DNA from: Planctomycetaceae bacterium
GTDB lineage: Bacteria > Planctomycetota > Planctomycetia > Pirellulales > Thermoguttaceae
DNA: 64,000 nucleotides
Direction: 5' to 3'
NCBI GenBank assembly: GCA_012719125.1
Contig: JAAYAY010000324.1
Location: forward strand, 47,196 to 111,195
Shown here: piece by piece, positions 20,119 to 28,459 of the stretch
Layout: every line of letters begins with the position of its first letter
Numbering within the stretch: position 1 is the stretch's first letter
The notes under the pieces: model-generated
Databases searched by the model: none
What the model was told of the DNA's origin: nothing
Seen by the model: the letters and a program-made list of their open reading frames with translations, nothing else
Position numbers and translations under genes: made by a program

Positions 20119-20612
20119 GCGAGTTCATCTGCCAGACGCTGCGCAAACACCACGACCGTCGGCACTTCAACTGTGGTGTTCCCGTTCTGAACGACTATCT
20201 TGCCAAGGTTGCCGGCCAAGACGTCAAGCGTAAGGCGGCCGCGGTCTTTGTCCTGTCGCCCACGGCCGAGCCGAATCGAATCGCCGGCTTCTATACGCTG
20301 TGCTCGACGTCTATCGAGTTGTCATCCTTGCCGGACGACCTGGCGAGAAGACTGGCCAGGTATCCGGACGTACCCGCCATTCTCATCGGACGATTGGCGC
20401 GCGACCTGTCTTTTCCAGGTGTGGGCTCACTCCTTCTCTCGGATGCCTTGACGCGATCCGTTCGAGTGGCGTCCGAGATTGCCGCAAGCGTCATTGTCGT
20501 CGATTCCAAGGACGAGGCAGCCGTCCGTTTCTACTCGAAGTTCGGCTTTCTTTCGCTGCCAAAACTGCCGCATCGCATGTTCCTGCCGATGGCGACCGCG
20601 GAGAAGCTATGA
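20115..20612 (+). CDS. GNAT acetyltransferase toxin, TacT type
   Basis: A 165-residue GNAT-fold protein. Family marks are FNCGVPVLNDYL near the N-terminus, GFYTLCSTSI, the acetyl-CoA region ILIGRLARDLSFPGVGSLLLSDAL and the C-terminal FYSKFGFLSLP. Characterised TacT toxins acetylate the amino group of aminoacyl-tRNAs and block translation. The canonical Q/RxxGxG acetyl-CoA loop appears here as FPGVGS. The gene overlaps the antitoxin upstream and a tRNA-dihydrouridine synthase gene downstream, both by ATGA. Confidence 0.9.
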   Translation: MSEFICQTLRKHHDRRHFNCGVPVLNDYLAKVAGQDVKRKAAAVFVLSPTAEPNRIAGFYTLCSTSIELSSLPDDLARRLARYPDVPAILIGRLARDLSFPGVGSLLLSDALTRSVRVASEIAASVIVVDSKDEAAVRFYSKFGFLSLPKLPHRMFLPMATAEKL

Positions 20613-21580
20613 TTCGCACCGCGATGAATATCGGCAAGCTGCATCTGTCCGTTCCGATTACCTTGGCTCCCATGGAGGAGCACACGAGTTTCCCGTTCCG
20701 CCTGTTGATGAAGCGTTTCGGGGCGGGCTTGGTGTGTACCGAACGGATCGACGCGGCCGACGTGGCGCGCCGCGATCGCCGTGCGCTGCGAATGCTGTAC
20801 ACCACGACCGAGGAGCGCCCCCGAGCCGCGCAGATCAGCGGCGCCGAGCCCGCGGTGATGGCCGCGGCCGCGCGAGTGGTCGAAGAGCATGGATTTGACC
20901 TCGTCGACTTGAATTTCGAATGCCCCATTCGCCGGCTCATGGCCCGCGGCGAGGGGGGTGCTCTCATGGCCGACCCGGCCGCCGTCGAGCGGATCGTGGC
21001 GGAGGTTGCCCGCGCCGTGTCGATCGGGGTAACCCTCAAGCTTCGTTCTGGACCGGACCTGGAGCACGAGACCGCGGCCGAAATCGCCCAGCGAGCCCAG
21101 GATGCCGGTGCTGTCGCGATCGTCGTCCACGCCCGGAGTGTAGCTCAAGCCTATGTAGGCGATGCCGACTGGGACGTCGTCTCGCGAGTCAAGCAGGCCG
21201 TGAATGTGCCGGTCTTGGGCAGTGGTGGAATCCGCGAGGCTGGCGACGTGGTCCATCGGCTGCGGGAGAGCGGTGCCGACGGGGTGGCGATCGGCCGCGG
21301 GTGCCTCGGCAACCCCTGGGTCTTCCGCCAATCCCGGGCTCTCCTGGCCGGAAATTCCGCCGGTCCGCCGCCGACGCGTGCCGAAAGGGGCCGCGCACTG
21401 CTGCAACTGGTCGAAGGCGAGTTCCGCTACTACGGCCGGGCCGTGGCCATCCGCCGCCTCGCACGGACCAGTTGCTACTTCGCCAAGAGCCTGCCCGACT
21501 TCAACGAATTCCGCGGCGCCGTCCACCGCGTGCGCGATCTGGCAGGTTTTCGTCGGCTGGTATCGGAGTACTTTCGCTGA
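20609..21580 (+). CDS. dus: tRNA-dihydrouridine synthase
   Basis: A 323-residue Dus-family flavoenzyme that reduces uridines in the tRNA D-loop. TIM-barrel motifs are LAPMEEHTSFPFRLL, QISGAEPAVMAAAARVVEE, DLNFECPIRRL (family usually GCP; here ECP with the catalytic Cys), VTLKLRSG, VHARS and GSGGIREAGD with the FMN-phosphate site IGRGCLGNPWVF. The start ATG at 20609 overlaps the stop of the acetyltransferase toxin gene, so the two are probably translationally coupled. The frame is open for another 300 bases upstream, but that part lies inside the toxin gene. Confidence 0.93.
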   Translation: MIRTAMNIGKLHLSVPITLAPMEEHTSFPFRLLMKRFGAGLVCTERIDAADVARRDRRALRMLYTTTEERPRAAQISGAEPAVMAAAARVVEEHGFDLVDLNFECPIRRLMARGEGGALMADPAAVERIVAEVARAVSIGVTLKLRSGPDLEHETAAEIAQRAQDAGAVAIVVHARSVAQAYVGDADWDVVSRVKQAVNVPVLGSGGIREAGDVVHRLRESGADGVAIGRGCLGNPWVFRQSRALLAGNSAGPPPTRAERGRALLQLVEGEFRYYGRAVAIRRLARTSCYFAKSLPDFNEFRGAVHRVRDLAGFRRLVSEYFR

Positions 21581-21622
21581 CGCCGGCCGGGTGAAAAACC
21601 GTTCTTCGCGTTGCAGAAGGCG

Positions 21623-23227
21623 TCATCGGCACGGGGCGGACTGCCGCACGATCTGCTTGGCACTGAGCAGGCCGTCGACGGCCGCACTGACGATCCCCCC
21701 GGCAAAACCGGCTCCCTCTCCGACCGGATAGAGGCCCCGACAAGCAGGCGATTGGCGAGACAGCGTATCCCGCTCGATCCGCACGGGCGAGCTGCCGCGC
21801 ATCTCGGGACCGAGAAGGTGGGCGTGGGCCAGAAAGTCGCCCCGCCATTTGCGGTCCATGATCGGCAACCCGGAACGGATCGCGGCGCTGACGGCGGGCG
21901 GCAAAACCTCGTTGAGATCGAGCGCCGTCGTGCCGCGCCGGTAGGAACTCTCCACTCGCTGCCCCTTGGGCGGCGTGCGGCCTGCCAGGAAGTCGGCTGC
22001 CGTCTGAATGGGCGCCGAGTAGTCGCTGCCCGCGAGGGCAAACGCCAGGCTCTCGAAGCGTCGCTGCAATTCCATGCCGGCCAGGACGTGCTCGCTCCCG
22101 AATTCGTGCGGCTCGAGCGTCACCATGATGCCGCTGTTGGCAAACGGGCTGTTACGCCGCGAATTGCTCATGCCGTTGGTGGCGATGCAGCCGGGTTCGG
22201 AGATGCTGGGGATCGTGATGCCGCCCGCACACATGCAAAACGAATAGACGTCGCGCTGACCGTGGGCCGTCAGCGTGTAGTCGGCGGCCCCGAGCAGCGG
22301 CAGATATTCGGGCCGGCCGTACTTGTGCCGGTTGATCTGCTCCTGGGGCTGCTCGATCCGCAGGCCCAGTTGAAAACCCTTCTGCCGCATCGGAATGCCG
22401 GCGTCGAGCAGCATGCGGTAGGTGTCGCGGGCGCTGTGCCCAATCCCCAACACGGCCTGGGTCGCGGCGATGTAGCCGTGGGACGTGCGCAGGCCGCGGA
22501 GGGCCCCGTCGACAGTATCCAGCCCTTCCAGGCGGCAGCCGAAAAGGTACTCGCCGCCCAACGCTTCGATCCGGCGGCGAAGGTTCCGCACGATCAGCGG
22601 CAGGCGATTGCTGCCCAGGTGCGGTCGCTGCTCGTAGACCAACGAAGGCTTTCCGCCGCAATCGACCAGTCGCTCCAGCACCCAATCGACGTCCGGCCCG
22701 CCCATCCGGCTGGTCAACTTGCCGTCGCTGAACGTGCCGGCCCCCCCCTCGCCGAACAGGTAGTTGTTCTCGGGATCGTGCCCGCCGCCCGCCTCAAACG
22801 CCCGGACTGCCGGCGCCCGCTGCTTGACGGCCTGCCCTCGCTCGATGATCAGCGGCCGATACCCCTTCATCGCCAGGTAGTAACCCGCCAACAGCCCTGC
22901 CGGTCCGGAGCCGATCACCACCGGTCTGGCCTCACACGGTTCGCGGCCCGGTTCCGGGTCGTCGAACTGCGACGGCACAAAGGCTTCCACCTCGGTGGGC
23001 TTGTTTGCCAAGAGCCTCTTGACCAGGTCTGCGTCGGGCAGTTCGACCAGAACCGTATAGACGAACTTCAACTCGCGCCGCGATCTCGCGTCGAGGCTCT
23101 TCCGAAGGATCCGCCACCGCGTAACATCCGTCCCATGCAATCCAAGCCTTTTCGCCACGCGACGAGGCAAGCGATCTTCGGGTTCGGTGACGTCGACCCG
23201 GATATTGGAGATGCGAAGAAACGACAT
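21623..23227 (-). CDS. FAD-dependent dehydrogenase, COG2509 family
   Basis: A 534-residue flavoprotein. Residues 1-90 form a small N-terminal domain typical of the family (RISNIRVDVTEPED...RVAKRLGL). The FAD-binding Rossmann motif follows, PVVIGSGPAGLLAGYYLA, then LFGEGGAGTFSDGKLTSR, GIGHSARDTY and FCMCAGG, and the C-terminal FAD contact YPVGEGAGFAGGIVSAAVDG. Its reaction is not established in the family. It converges with dus and is the last clear core gene before the accessory island. Confidence 0.9.
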   Translation of the reverse strand: MSFLRISNIRVDVTEPEDRLPRRVAKRLGLHGTDVTRWRILRKSLDARSRRELKFVYTVLVELPDADLVKRLLANKPTEVEAFVPSQFDDPEPGREPCEARPVVIGSGPAGLLAGYYLAMKGYRPLIIERGQAVKQRAPAVRAFEAGGGHDPENNYLFGEGGAGTFSDGKLTSRMGGPDVDWVLERLVDCGGKPSLVYEQRPHLGSNRLPLIVRNLRRRIEALGGEYLFGCRLEGLDTVDGALRGLRTSHGYIAATQAVLGIGHSARDTYRMLLDAGIPMRQKGFQLGLRIEQPQEQINRHKYGRPEYLPLLGAADYTLTAHGQRDVYSFCMCAGGITIPSISEPGCIATNGMSNSRRNSPFANSGIMVTLEPHEFGSEHVLAGMELQRRFESLAFALAGSDYSAPIQTAADFLAGRTPPKGQRVESSYRRGTTALDLNEVLPPAVSAAIRSGLPIMDRKWRGDFLAHAHLLGPEMRGSSPVRIERDTLSRQSPACRGLYPVGEGAGFAGGIVSAAVDGLLSAKQIVRQSAPCR

Positions 23228-23408
23228 GGCGGTGGGGGCAGGAGAGGAAGAGAGCCGGCAAGTGGTTGAAACAATTGAGTTTGCGGCGCGGCAGCGATCT
23301 TGTCAACGGAGTCGAAGCGAGAGACGCTGTTGTTGTGCGTCAGATTAGCTTATCGAATTCACGAAGTCGCCTGACATGCATCATAGAGGGCAGTGAAACT
23401 CGCCATGG

Positions 23409-23669
23409 TTAATAGCCCATATCGAGCTGCTGAGCCTGAGCGGAAAGTTCGTCCAGGGACTCGAGACGTCTGCGGTCCATCTCGCGTTTGTAAGTCATAA
23501 GGTCGCTGAACAACACTCGGCGATGCGTGCCGACCTTGCGATACGGAATCGCATCCTCTTCCAATTGCTTGATGAGAAATGGCCGAGACACGCCCAGGAG
23601 GTCTGCCGCCTGCTGGGTCGTCAACTCGGCATGAATGGGAATCAGAGTCACGGAATTCCCTTCGGCCAT
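23409..23669 (-). CDS. Excisionase-type HTH protein, antitoxin-like
   Basis: An 86-residue protein with the MerR/excisionase helix-turn-helix LTTQQAADLLGVSRPFLIKQLEE and the wing KVGTHRRVLFSDLMTYK, ending in LSAQAQQLDMGY. This exact layout is typical of antitoxins paired with PIN-domain toxins, which normally follow directly. No PIN gene follows here: the next 180 bases are empty and then the COG2509 gene ends. It is the third gene of a same-strand group with the two genes upstream (36-base gap), so it may have become a regulator of that cassette, or be an orphan. Confidence 0.85.
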   Translation of the reverse strand: MAEGNSVTLIPIHAELTTQQAADLLGVSRPFLIKQLEEDAIPYRKVGTHRRVLFSDLMTYKREMDRRRLESLDELSAQAQQLDMGY

Positions 23670-23705
23670 TGCCGACAGAACATCTGCTATGTGTGGAACC
23701 TTGCG

Positions 23706-24374
23706 TTAGCCTTGTACCCCAACCAACTCCGCGACTTTCTGGGCCAGTTGCTCAATATCCGAGTCCGTCTGGATCGAACCGAGTGGCTGCACGGCTGTGG
23801 TGTGTTCCTCGAAAATGAGCGTTGCCCCGCCCTTATAAGCCTTGTGACTGTACGGTGCCTTGCGTTGTGGGTTGCACATCTGGTTGCGGAACACACCCGA
23901 GTAGTATCCCGTACGCATTACCACCGGGTTCTGGAGTTCCTTCCCGTCCTTGCGTCCGGTCACAACCAACGTTCCATACTGGATAAAAGGAGTTGTCGCG
24001 CTGCCGCCAGTTCCTGCAGGGATCTTCCCGATCAACTGTACCACAACGTAGGGCAGTTTTGCATCGGGTGAGAATGTGAGGTCACGGGTATCGACCTCGT
24101 CCTCTTCTTCCTCGCCTTCCGCATCATCGTCGACCTCCTCACTTTCAATCTCGGCGTCCGTAGGCTTCATTAGCAGCAAATAGCTTTGCACCACAGATGA
24201 ACGGCGCAGATTCTTTGCAAAGGGTCTTTTCAATCGCCCGAGTTCGTGCTTGTCCTCCAGGACTTCCGCCAGACGGTTCAGGAAGGCGAGAATCTGCGCA
24301 TCCAACTCCTTGTAGAATTCAATACCCCGGCGAAGCTCATCCTGAATCTGTTCGATAGTCATCTCTGTCATCAT
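23706..24374 (-). CDS. Accessory protein with acidic linker, unknown family
   Basis: A 222-residue protein. The N-terminus is helical and coiled-coil-like (IEQIQDELRRGIEFYKEL..., about residues 5-70). A strongly acidic linker of Glu/Asp runs from about 75 to 92, and the C-terminal domain is beta-rich (LPYVVVQLIGKIPAG, FIQYGTLVVTG, ATLIFEEHTTAVQPLG). No family is recognised. It starts 13 bases after the PD-(D/E)XK-like gene and ends 36 bases before the HTH gene, so the three probably form one operon. Confidence 0.7.
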   Translation of the reverse strand: MMTEMTIEQIQDELRRGIEFYKELDAQILAFLNRLAEVLEDKHELGRLKRPFAKNLRRSSVVQSYLLLMKPTDAEIESEEVDDDAEGEEEEDEVDTRDLTFSPDAKLPYVVVQLIGKIPAGTGGSATTPFIQYGTLVVTGRKDGKELQNPVVMRTGYYSGVFRNQMCNPQRKAPYSHKAYKGGATLIFEEHTTAVQPLGSIQTDSDIEQLAQKVAELVGVQG

Positions 24375-24387
24375 TGCACCCTTGATA

Positions 24388-25626
24388 TCAATGCGGAGTC
24401 CAAAACAGGCAAGACGCCTCAGTCATCGGTACCCGCCGAACTCTAATAGAATTCCTACTCCGAACTGGCGGATTCCACAACTTCGCCAGGCGGCCCTGGG
24501 GGGCCATTTTCCAGACGAGAATGCCGGAGTTCGAGGAATGATCGCGAACAAGGTCAAGCGGCCAGATATCTGCCAGAGGCCCCGGAACCGCGAGGCTGAT
24601 TTGACGAAGATCCGGAACGCCGTGGGCACAGCAGGAAAGACGCCGTGCCACAAGGCGGCTTGCCCTACCTGTTGGTGCGGGTATTGCCAGGGGGGCAAAA
24701 CCTATTCGAGATCTGGAAGGCGGCGACCAGATCTCTGCAACTCTAAGCTTGGGAGGTGAAATGCCGAGCAGACGGATGCCAGCAAGTCGTCTAGCCGCAG
24801 AGAACGGGAGGGATTGCAGTGCCGGCAAACTCGTCTTGGCGAGGCGTTTGAAACCACGAAACGGCTGGATGTCGCGCATTTCGAGGCGGACCAAGAGATC
24901 TCGCACGAGAGCTATCTCCCCGTCATGTTGAATTCCAGCCAATTGTCTGGCACCCAGCGTTGTCAGAAATGCGTCTGCGAGTGTTCCCCATGTGGAGAAA
25001 GCGAGCCAATGCCTGGTGGTCTGTCTCTGGTTGAACCACCACGAAGGACGACTCCTGCCTACCGCAACTACAATGACTTGGGCAGCCAATCCTCTCGCCA
25101 TTACCGCAAGCTGAGTTGACTCTCTTTCTGTCTTCAATTGGTCAATGCAGAAATTGCTGGCACGCTTGGCTTCCACAACGACAGCAAGCTGCTCCCACCA
25201 GAGCACGACGTCTGGCTCGCAAATGTGTGCCCCCTCTTTGGCTGCATTGAATTGAGGCCAGAACTCGATGTCCGGGACTCCGTGGACCAGCCTGAAAGCG
25301 GGCGTAAGGAACGGATGACGGTCGCGCAGCTTGGCAATCCAGGCATGCAAGTAATCGGCTGGAAGATACTTGAACGCACCGAAAACGTCGGACGTGAGAA
25401 TGTCCTCGATCGCGAACAGCGATTCGTCGAGTTTTCGAAACAGGACCGCCTGGAACATTTCTACCCGACCATTCCGGATCTGATTAGGCGGCGGAGCGGT
25501 TCGATAGCAAGAATCGTCTCCACCCTTGCCATAGACTGGGGAAGCTTCGTAGTCCGCACGGAGACGATTCGGATTGTCATGGAGCCGAAGTCTCTCCGTG
25601 GCAAATCGTCCGATGCGTTGAGCCAT
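24388..25626 (-). CDS. PD-(D/E)XK-like nuclease-fold protein, putative
   Basis: A 412-residue protein of unknown family. The sequence EPDVVLWWEQLAVVVEAKR, with Asp139, Glu152 and Lys154, fits the PD-(D/E)XK nuclease core (Asp on one strand, E-x-K on the next). The region before it is helical (LHAWIAKLRDRHPFL). The C-terminal 180 residues are rich in Arg and Pro and have no recognised domain; some may be non-native tail. It is the first gene of the three-gene cassette in the island. Nuclease function is inferred from the motif alone. Confidence 0.65.
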   Translation of the reverse strand: MAQRIGRFATERLRLHDNPNRLRADYEASPVYGKGGDDSCYRTAPPPNQIRNGRVEMFQAVLFRKLDESLFAIEDILTSDVFGAFKYLPADYLHAWIAKLRDRHPFLTPAFRLVHGVPDIEFWPQFNAAKEGAHICEPDVVLWWEQLAVVVEAKRASNFCIDQLKTERESTQLAVMARGLAAQVIVVAVGRSRPSWWFNQRQTTRHWLAFSTWGTLADAFLTTLGARQLAGIQHDGEIALVRDLLVRLEMRDIQPFRGFKRLAKTSLPALQSLPFSAARRLAGIRLLGISPPKLRVAEIWSPPSRSRIGFAPLAIPAPTGRASRLVARRLSCCAHGVPDLRQISLAVPGPLADIWPLDLVRDHSSNSGILVWKMAPQGRLAKLWNPPVRSRNSIRVRRVPMTEASCLFWTPH

Positions 25627-26068
25627 GCTGGGCCATCATACCGGGTGATGCACCTGCCGAGCAACCCCTGCGCGGCGCACGTCGCTAACATGATCACGCG
25701 AGAACCAAACACGTGGGCAACTACAACTGAGTATTCATTGCACGATTCTCCGGTCAGATGCACATCGCACCAAGCGTCAAACAAGAGCGTAGCGGTGGTA
25801 TTTCCGAGTTCACAACATGGGCGCTCGGTGAGAAGCTCTTCTGGAGCTTCACCACCGCCCCTAGAAACTACAATCGACGTTCACCGTCAGACCCTGCAGA
25901 ATCAAATCGTTGTTGTGGGGGCCCGTGGCGTCGTCGAAGATCTGGCATTGATTCAACCGGTCGTTCCGCTCGTAGCCGGCCGTTGCCGGCCAACGCCGTA
26001 TCGTAGATGGATGCCGACCACCGCTTGGTAGGGCAACGCCCCGAAGTCGCGCTCGTCGATCGGGATGT
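25627..26068. other. Gap between cassette and HipBST operon
   Basis: About 440 bases with only short overlapping frames. The stretch directly after hipT has a minus-strand reading with QCQIFDDATGPHNNDLIL before a stop, which might be a decayed gene end. I cannot name it. No RNA gene is seen. Confidence 0.35.
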
Positions 26069-27067
26069 CTACTCGGAAGCCTTGGCGTAGGAGTAGGAAA
26101 GAGCTCGAATCGAGTCGCTCGCGTGGTCCTTGTAGAGTTGCTTGCACTGCTCGGGAAGCACCGAGCGATCGATCAGCGAGAATATTTCGGGGCCCTTGCC
26201 GACGGCAGTGCGCATGAACCGCTGAAAGCGGCCCGGGTGCAGTCCCAGCCGATTGGCAAGCTCAAGAAAATCGTCGTAGGCGTAGAAGCCGTTGATACGA
26301 TGGCTCTCCGTCTCGAAATCGCCCTTGAAGAGCGGCAGCGCCGTCCTTGACTCATTCGGCACATGGAGCCGGGTGTTCAGAAGGTCGTAGGCCGGCGTCA
26401 ACGTGTAATCGCCGCCCTCCTCGTTGCGGATGAGCGAGAAGTTCTTCAGGTGCGCGTCACCGTTATGGACGAGGTAGTTGAACACGACCAGGTGCAGGAA
26501 CCTCTCCATCTCAACCTGATAGGCGGCAACGTGCCTGCGAATCAGTTCGCCGATCTCCTCGTAGGACAGATCGTACTTGTAGTTCTTCCCATGAGATTCC
26601 TCAGACCGCCCGGCGATCTGGGCAAAATCCTCCTGCAGGCGCCTCGCACCGTCTTGTTGCACGTCAAACCGTCGGACCAGGTAGGCCAACTCGCCCTCCT
26701 CGAACTCGACCAGCGCGTCTTCCGCGATGCGGATGCCGAAAACCTGTCGGGCAATCTGCATGGTGAGGTTTTCGTTCGCGGGGACGGTCTCCAAACGCTG
26801 AAACGCCCCGTGGGGAACCGGCTTGAGAATGTACTGCCCCCCCTTCTCGGCCAGCTCCAGTCGTCCTTGACGCAAGACCAGCGGCATCTTGGATTGGACG
26901 CCGGAAATCGACAGCCTTTGCCCCGCGGCCTCCAAACGTGCTTCCTCGTAGACGGGCCGAGAGAAAGGGAGTACGTGGGAGACCTTCTTGCCGTCAAAGA
27001 GGCGTTTCCGGCAAGGCGGGCAATACGTGGTATGCCCTTCCTTCAAGCAACCCGGACAGTTGGTCAT
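26069..27067 (-). CDS. hipT: HipT serine/threonine kinase toxin
   Basis: A 332-residue HipA-like kinase lacking the N-terminal subdomain, which is encoded separately upstream. It starts with a Cys cluster (CPGCLKEG...CPPCRKRLF). Then come the Gly-rich loop with the SIS serines (LSISGVQSKMPL) that are autophosphorylation sites in HipT, the ATP-contact lysine in YILKPVPHG, the catalytic loop NGDAHLKNFSL and the metal-binding Asp in LTPAYDLLNT. All key residues are present, so it should be active. In the E. coli system HipT phosphorylates tryptophanyl-tRNA synthetase. It overlaps hipS by ATGA. Confidence 0.92.
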   Translation of the reverse strand: MTNCPGCLKEGHTTYCPPCRKRLFDGKKVSHVLPFSRPVYEEARLEAAGQRLSISGVQSKMPLVLRQGRLELAEKGGQYILKPVPHGAFQRLETVPANENLTMQIARQVFGIRIAEDALVEFEEGELAYLVRRFDVQQDGARRLQEDFAQIAGRSEESHGKNYKYDLSYEEIGELIRRHVAAYQVEMERFLHLVVFNYLVHNGDAHLKNFSLIRNEEGGDYTLTPAYDLLNTRLHVPNESRTALPLFKGDFETESHRINGFYAYDDFLELANRLGLHPGRFQRFMRTAVGKGPEIFSLIDRSVLPEQCKQLYKDHASDSIRALSYSYAKASE

Positions 27068-27384
27068 GAGATTGCCCTAACGGTGATTCCGCCGATCGTG
27101 TCTGCCGTGCAGGTCCGCAACAGGCGCGTGAAATGATCGTTCTCGTCGATGCGGAGCAAACGGCATTCCAACGCCTTGTTCTCTCCCTCCGCCAGCAGGC
27201 CGAAGAAGAACGGAAACAGCACCGTCGACCTGAAAGCCGCCTCTTGCTTCGGCAAGGTCAGACTGATGGCCGGCATGGCGGGATTCCCCAGATAATCGCG
27301 CAGATACTCAAAGACGTATCCTTCCGGGTCCCGACTGAGGGTTCCTACGGGGGTATCCCGGTAATAGACTCTAGCTGTCTGCAT
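27064..27384 (-). CDS. hipS: HipS, HipA N-terminal subdomain protein
   Basis: A 106-residue protein equal to the N-terminal subdomain 1 of HipA (Couple_hipA): VYYRDTPVGTLSRDPEGYVFEY, SLTLP, LFPFFFGLLAEGE, LLRIDENDHFTRLLRTC. In studied HipBST systems this small protein is the antitoxin that neutralises HipT. It overlaps hipT by 4 bases and hipB by 14 bases. Confidence 0.9.
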   Translation of the reverse strand: MQTARVYYRDTPVGTLSRDPEGYVFEYLRDYLGNPAMPAISLTLPKQEAAFRSTVLFPFFFGLLAEGENKALECRLLRIDENDHFTRLLRTCTADTIGGITVRAIS

Positions 27385-27595
27385 CGGGGCGTCTCTGGGT
27401 CAAAGTGACTTCAAGCCCCAGAACGCCCGCAATCTCCGAGAGCTGGTTGAGCGTAGGGTTTCCCCGACCGCTTTCGATTGCGGTCAACCCGCGTAGCCCG
27501 ACTCCCGCTAGCTCTGCCAAATCGCGCTGGCGAAGCTGGAGGGACTTCCTTCGAGCACGCAAGAGCTGTCCGATCTTTCCGCAAGGCGTCATCAT
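27371..27595 (-). CDS. hipB: HipB, XRE-family regulator
   Basis: A 74-residue Xre/Cro helix-turn-helix protein (IGQLLRARRKSLQLRQRDLAELAGVGLRGLTAIESG, quoted in part: RQRDLAELAGVG) that starts the HipBST operon. In studied cases HipB represses the operon and augments HipS. Upstream, GTGCGC/GCGCAC-type motifs occur around 27596-27735 and may include operators. Start ATG at 27595 or the following ATG; both are in frame. Confidence 0.9.
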   Translation of the reverse strand: MMTPCGKIGQLLRARRKSLQLRQRDLAELAGVGLRGLTAIESGRGNPTLNQLSEIAGVLGLEVTLTQRRPDADS

Positions 27596-27842
27596 TAGGG
27601 CGCATTTCGGTGCGTATCGGGTGAGTCTCTCGTCAGAAGATAGCCGGCCGAGTTCTGAAAACGCAATTTAGTGCGCATTTGGCAGAATTCTACAACACAG
27701 AACTACGGCAGTCAAGCTAGATGCGCATCATAGTGCGCTTTCTCTGACATCTCCGTCAGGTTGCTGGGCAACCAGCTCATTCTTGCCCCTTGGGGACCAA
27801 TACCGCTCCCACAGTTGCGGGACGGCCAACGGCCCGAGAGAT

Positions 27843-27989
27843 TCAACTGCCCAACATCATCGCTTCGAGCTGCCTGTAACTCACGAACAGGCGGTACGGA
27901 TGCCCGGGCATCTCCGCGAAGTCCCATTTCTGGTAGAATCGCTTGGCCTCCTCGGTGAGCCTTCGAGACAGAACCGCCTGACCAATGAA
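27843..27989 (-). pseudogene. GNAT toxin C-terminal fragment
   Basis: In a second frame of the minus strand, directly after the DUF5615 N-terminus, a reading runs FIGQAVLSRRLTEEAKRFYQ then KWDFAEMPGHPYRLFVSYRQLE and a stop at 27843. This matches the C-terminal end of TacT/GNAT toxins (FYxKxGF...P.HP.RL). The N-terminal acetyl-CoA-binding part is absent, so it is a fragment joined to another broken toxin gene. Confidence 0.6.
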
Positions 27990-28062
27990 CAGCATCCCAT
28001 CCCTCGGCACGAAGTAGTGTGCACCATCTCGGCGACAAGTTCATGTCGATGAGAAATCTCAC
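27975..28062 (-). pseudogene. DUF5615 PIN-like toxin, truncated
   Basis: The frame starting at 28062 reads MRFLIDMNLSPRWCTLLRAE then GWDAVHWS, the exact N-terminus of DUF5615 PIN-like toxins with the first acidic residue (LIDMNLS). After about 28 residues the similarity ends and the frame continues to 27712 with unrelated sequence. The DNA there encodes a GNAT fragment in another frame. The start overlaps the DUF433 antitoxin gene by ATGA, as in intact pairs. Confidence 0.75.
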
Positions 28063-28289
28063 GGCCGTGCCAATGGAACATCCACCTCTTCGGCTCGCCA
28101 GGCGGCGTACGAAAGCGCAGCGGCTATATCCTCAGGCTCAAGATAAGGGTAGTCGGCGAGAATCTCCTCGTGCGAGGCGCCGCAGGCAACCAGGCCGACG
28201 ATGGTCCCTGCCGTCACTCGCATTCCCCGTATGCAGGGTTTACCGCCCATCACATTGGGGTCGAACGTAATACGGTCGAGTTGCGGCAT
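28059..28289 (-). CDS. DUF433 antitoxin
   Basis: A 76-residue DUF433 protein: LDRITFDPNVMGGKPCIRG, MRVTAGTIVGLVACGAS and the helix-turn-helix part HEEILADYPYLEPEDIAAAL. These antitoxins pair with DUF5615 toxins. Here the partner is truncated after about 28 residues, so this antitoxin is probably an intact survivor of a dead system. ATG at 28289 is the family start. Confidence 0.9.
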   Translation of the reverse strand: MPQLDRITFDPNVMGGKPCIRGMRVTAGTIVGLVACGASHEEILADYPYLEPEDIAAALSYAAWRAEEVDVPLARP

Positions 28290-28459
28290 TGGTTTTGCCC
28301 GGTAAGAGGGGCTGAGAGGCGTCCTTCTCTCGTGGATGGCGCCAAACACAAAACGCCCAGCGGCCATCGTCTCGGCGCCAGGCGTTCATTGGACGGTCGC
28401 GCATCTTCGCAGGAATACTAAAAGCTCCCCGAGACGACCACTCGGCAAACAAGTCGTTC

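Noticed and set aside
25461..25784. 107-residue minus-strand frame overlapping the PD-(D/E)XK-like gene start
   Set aside because: It overlaps the better-supported gene in another frame and shows no domain.
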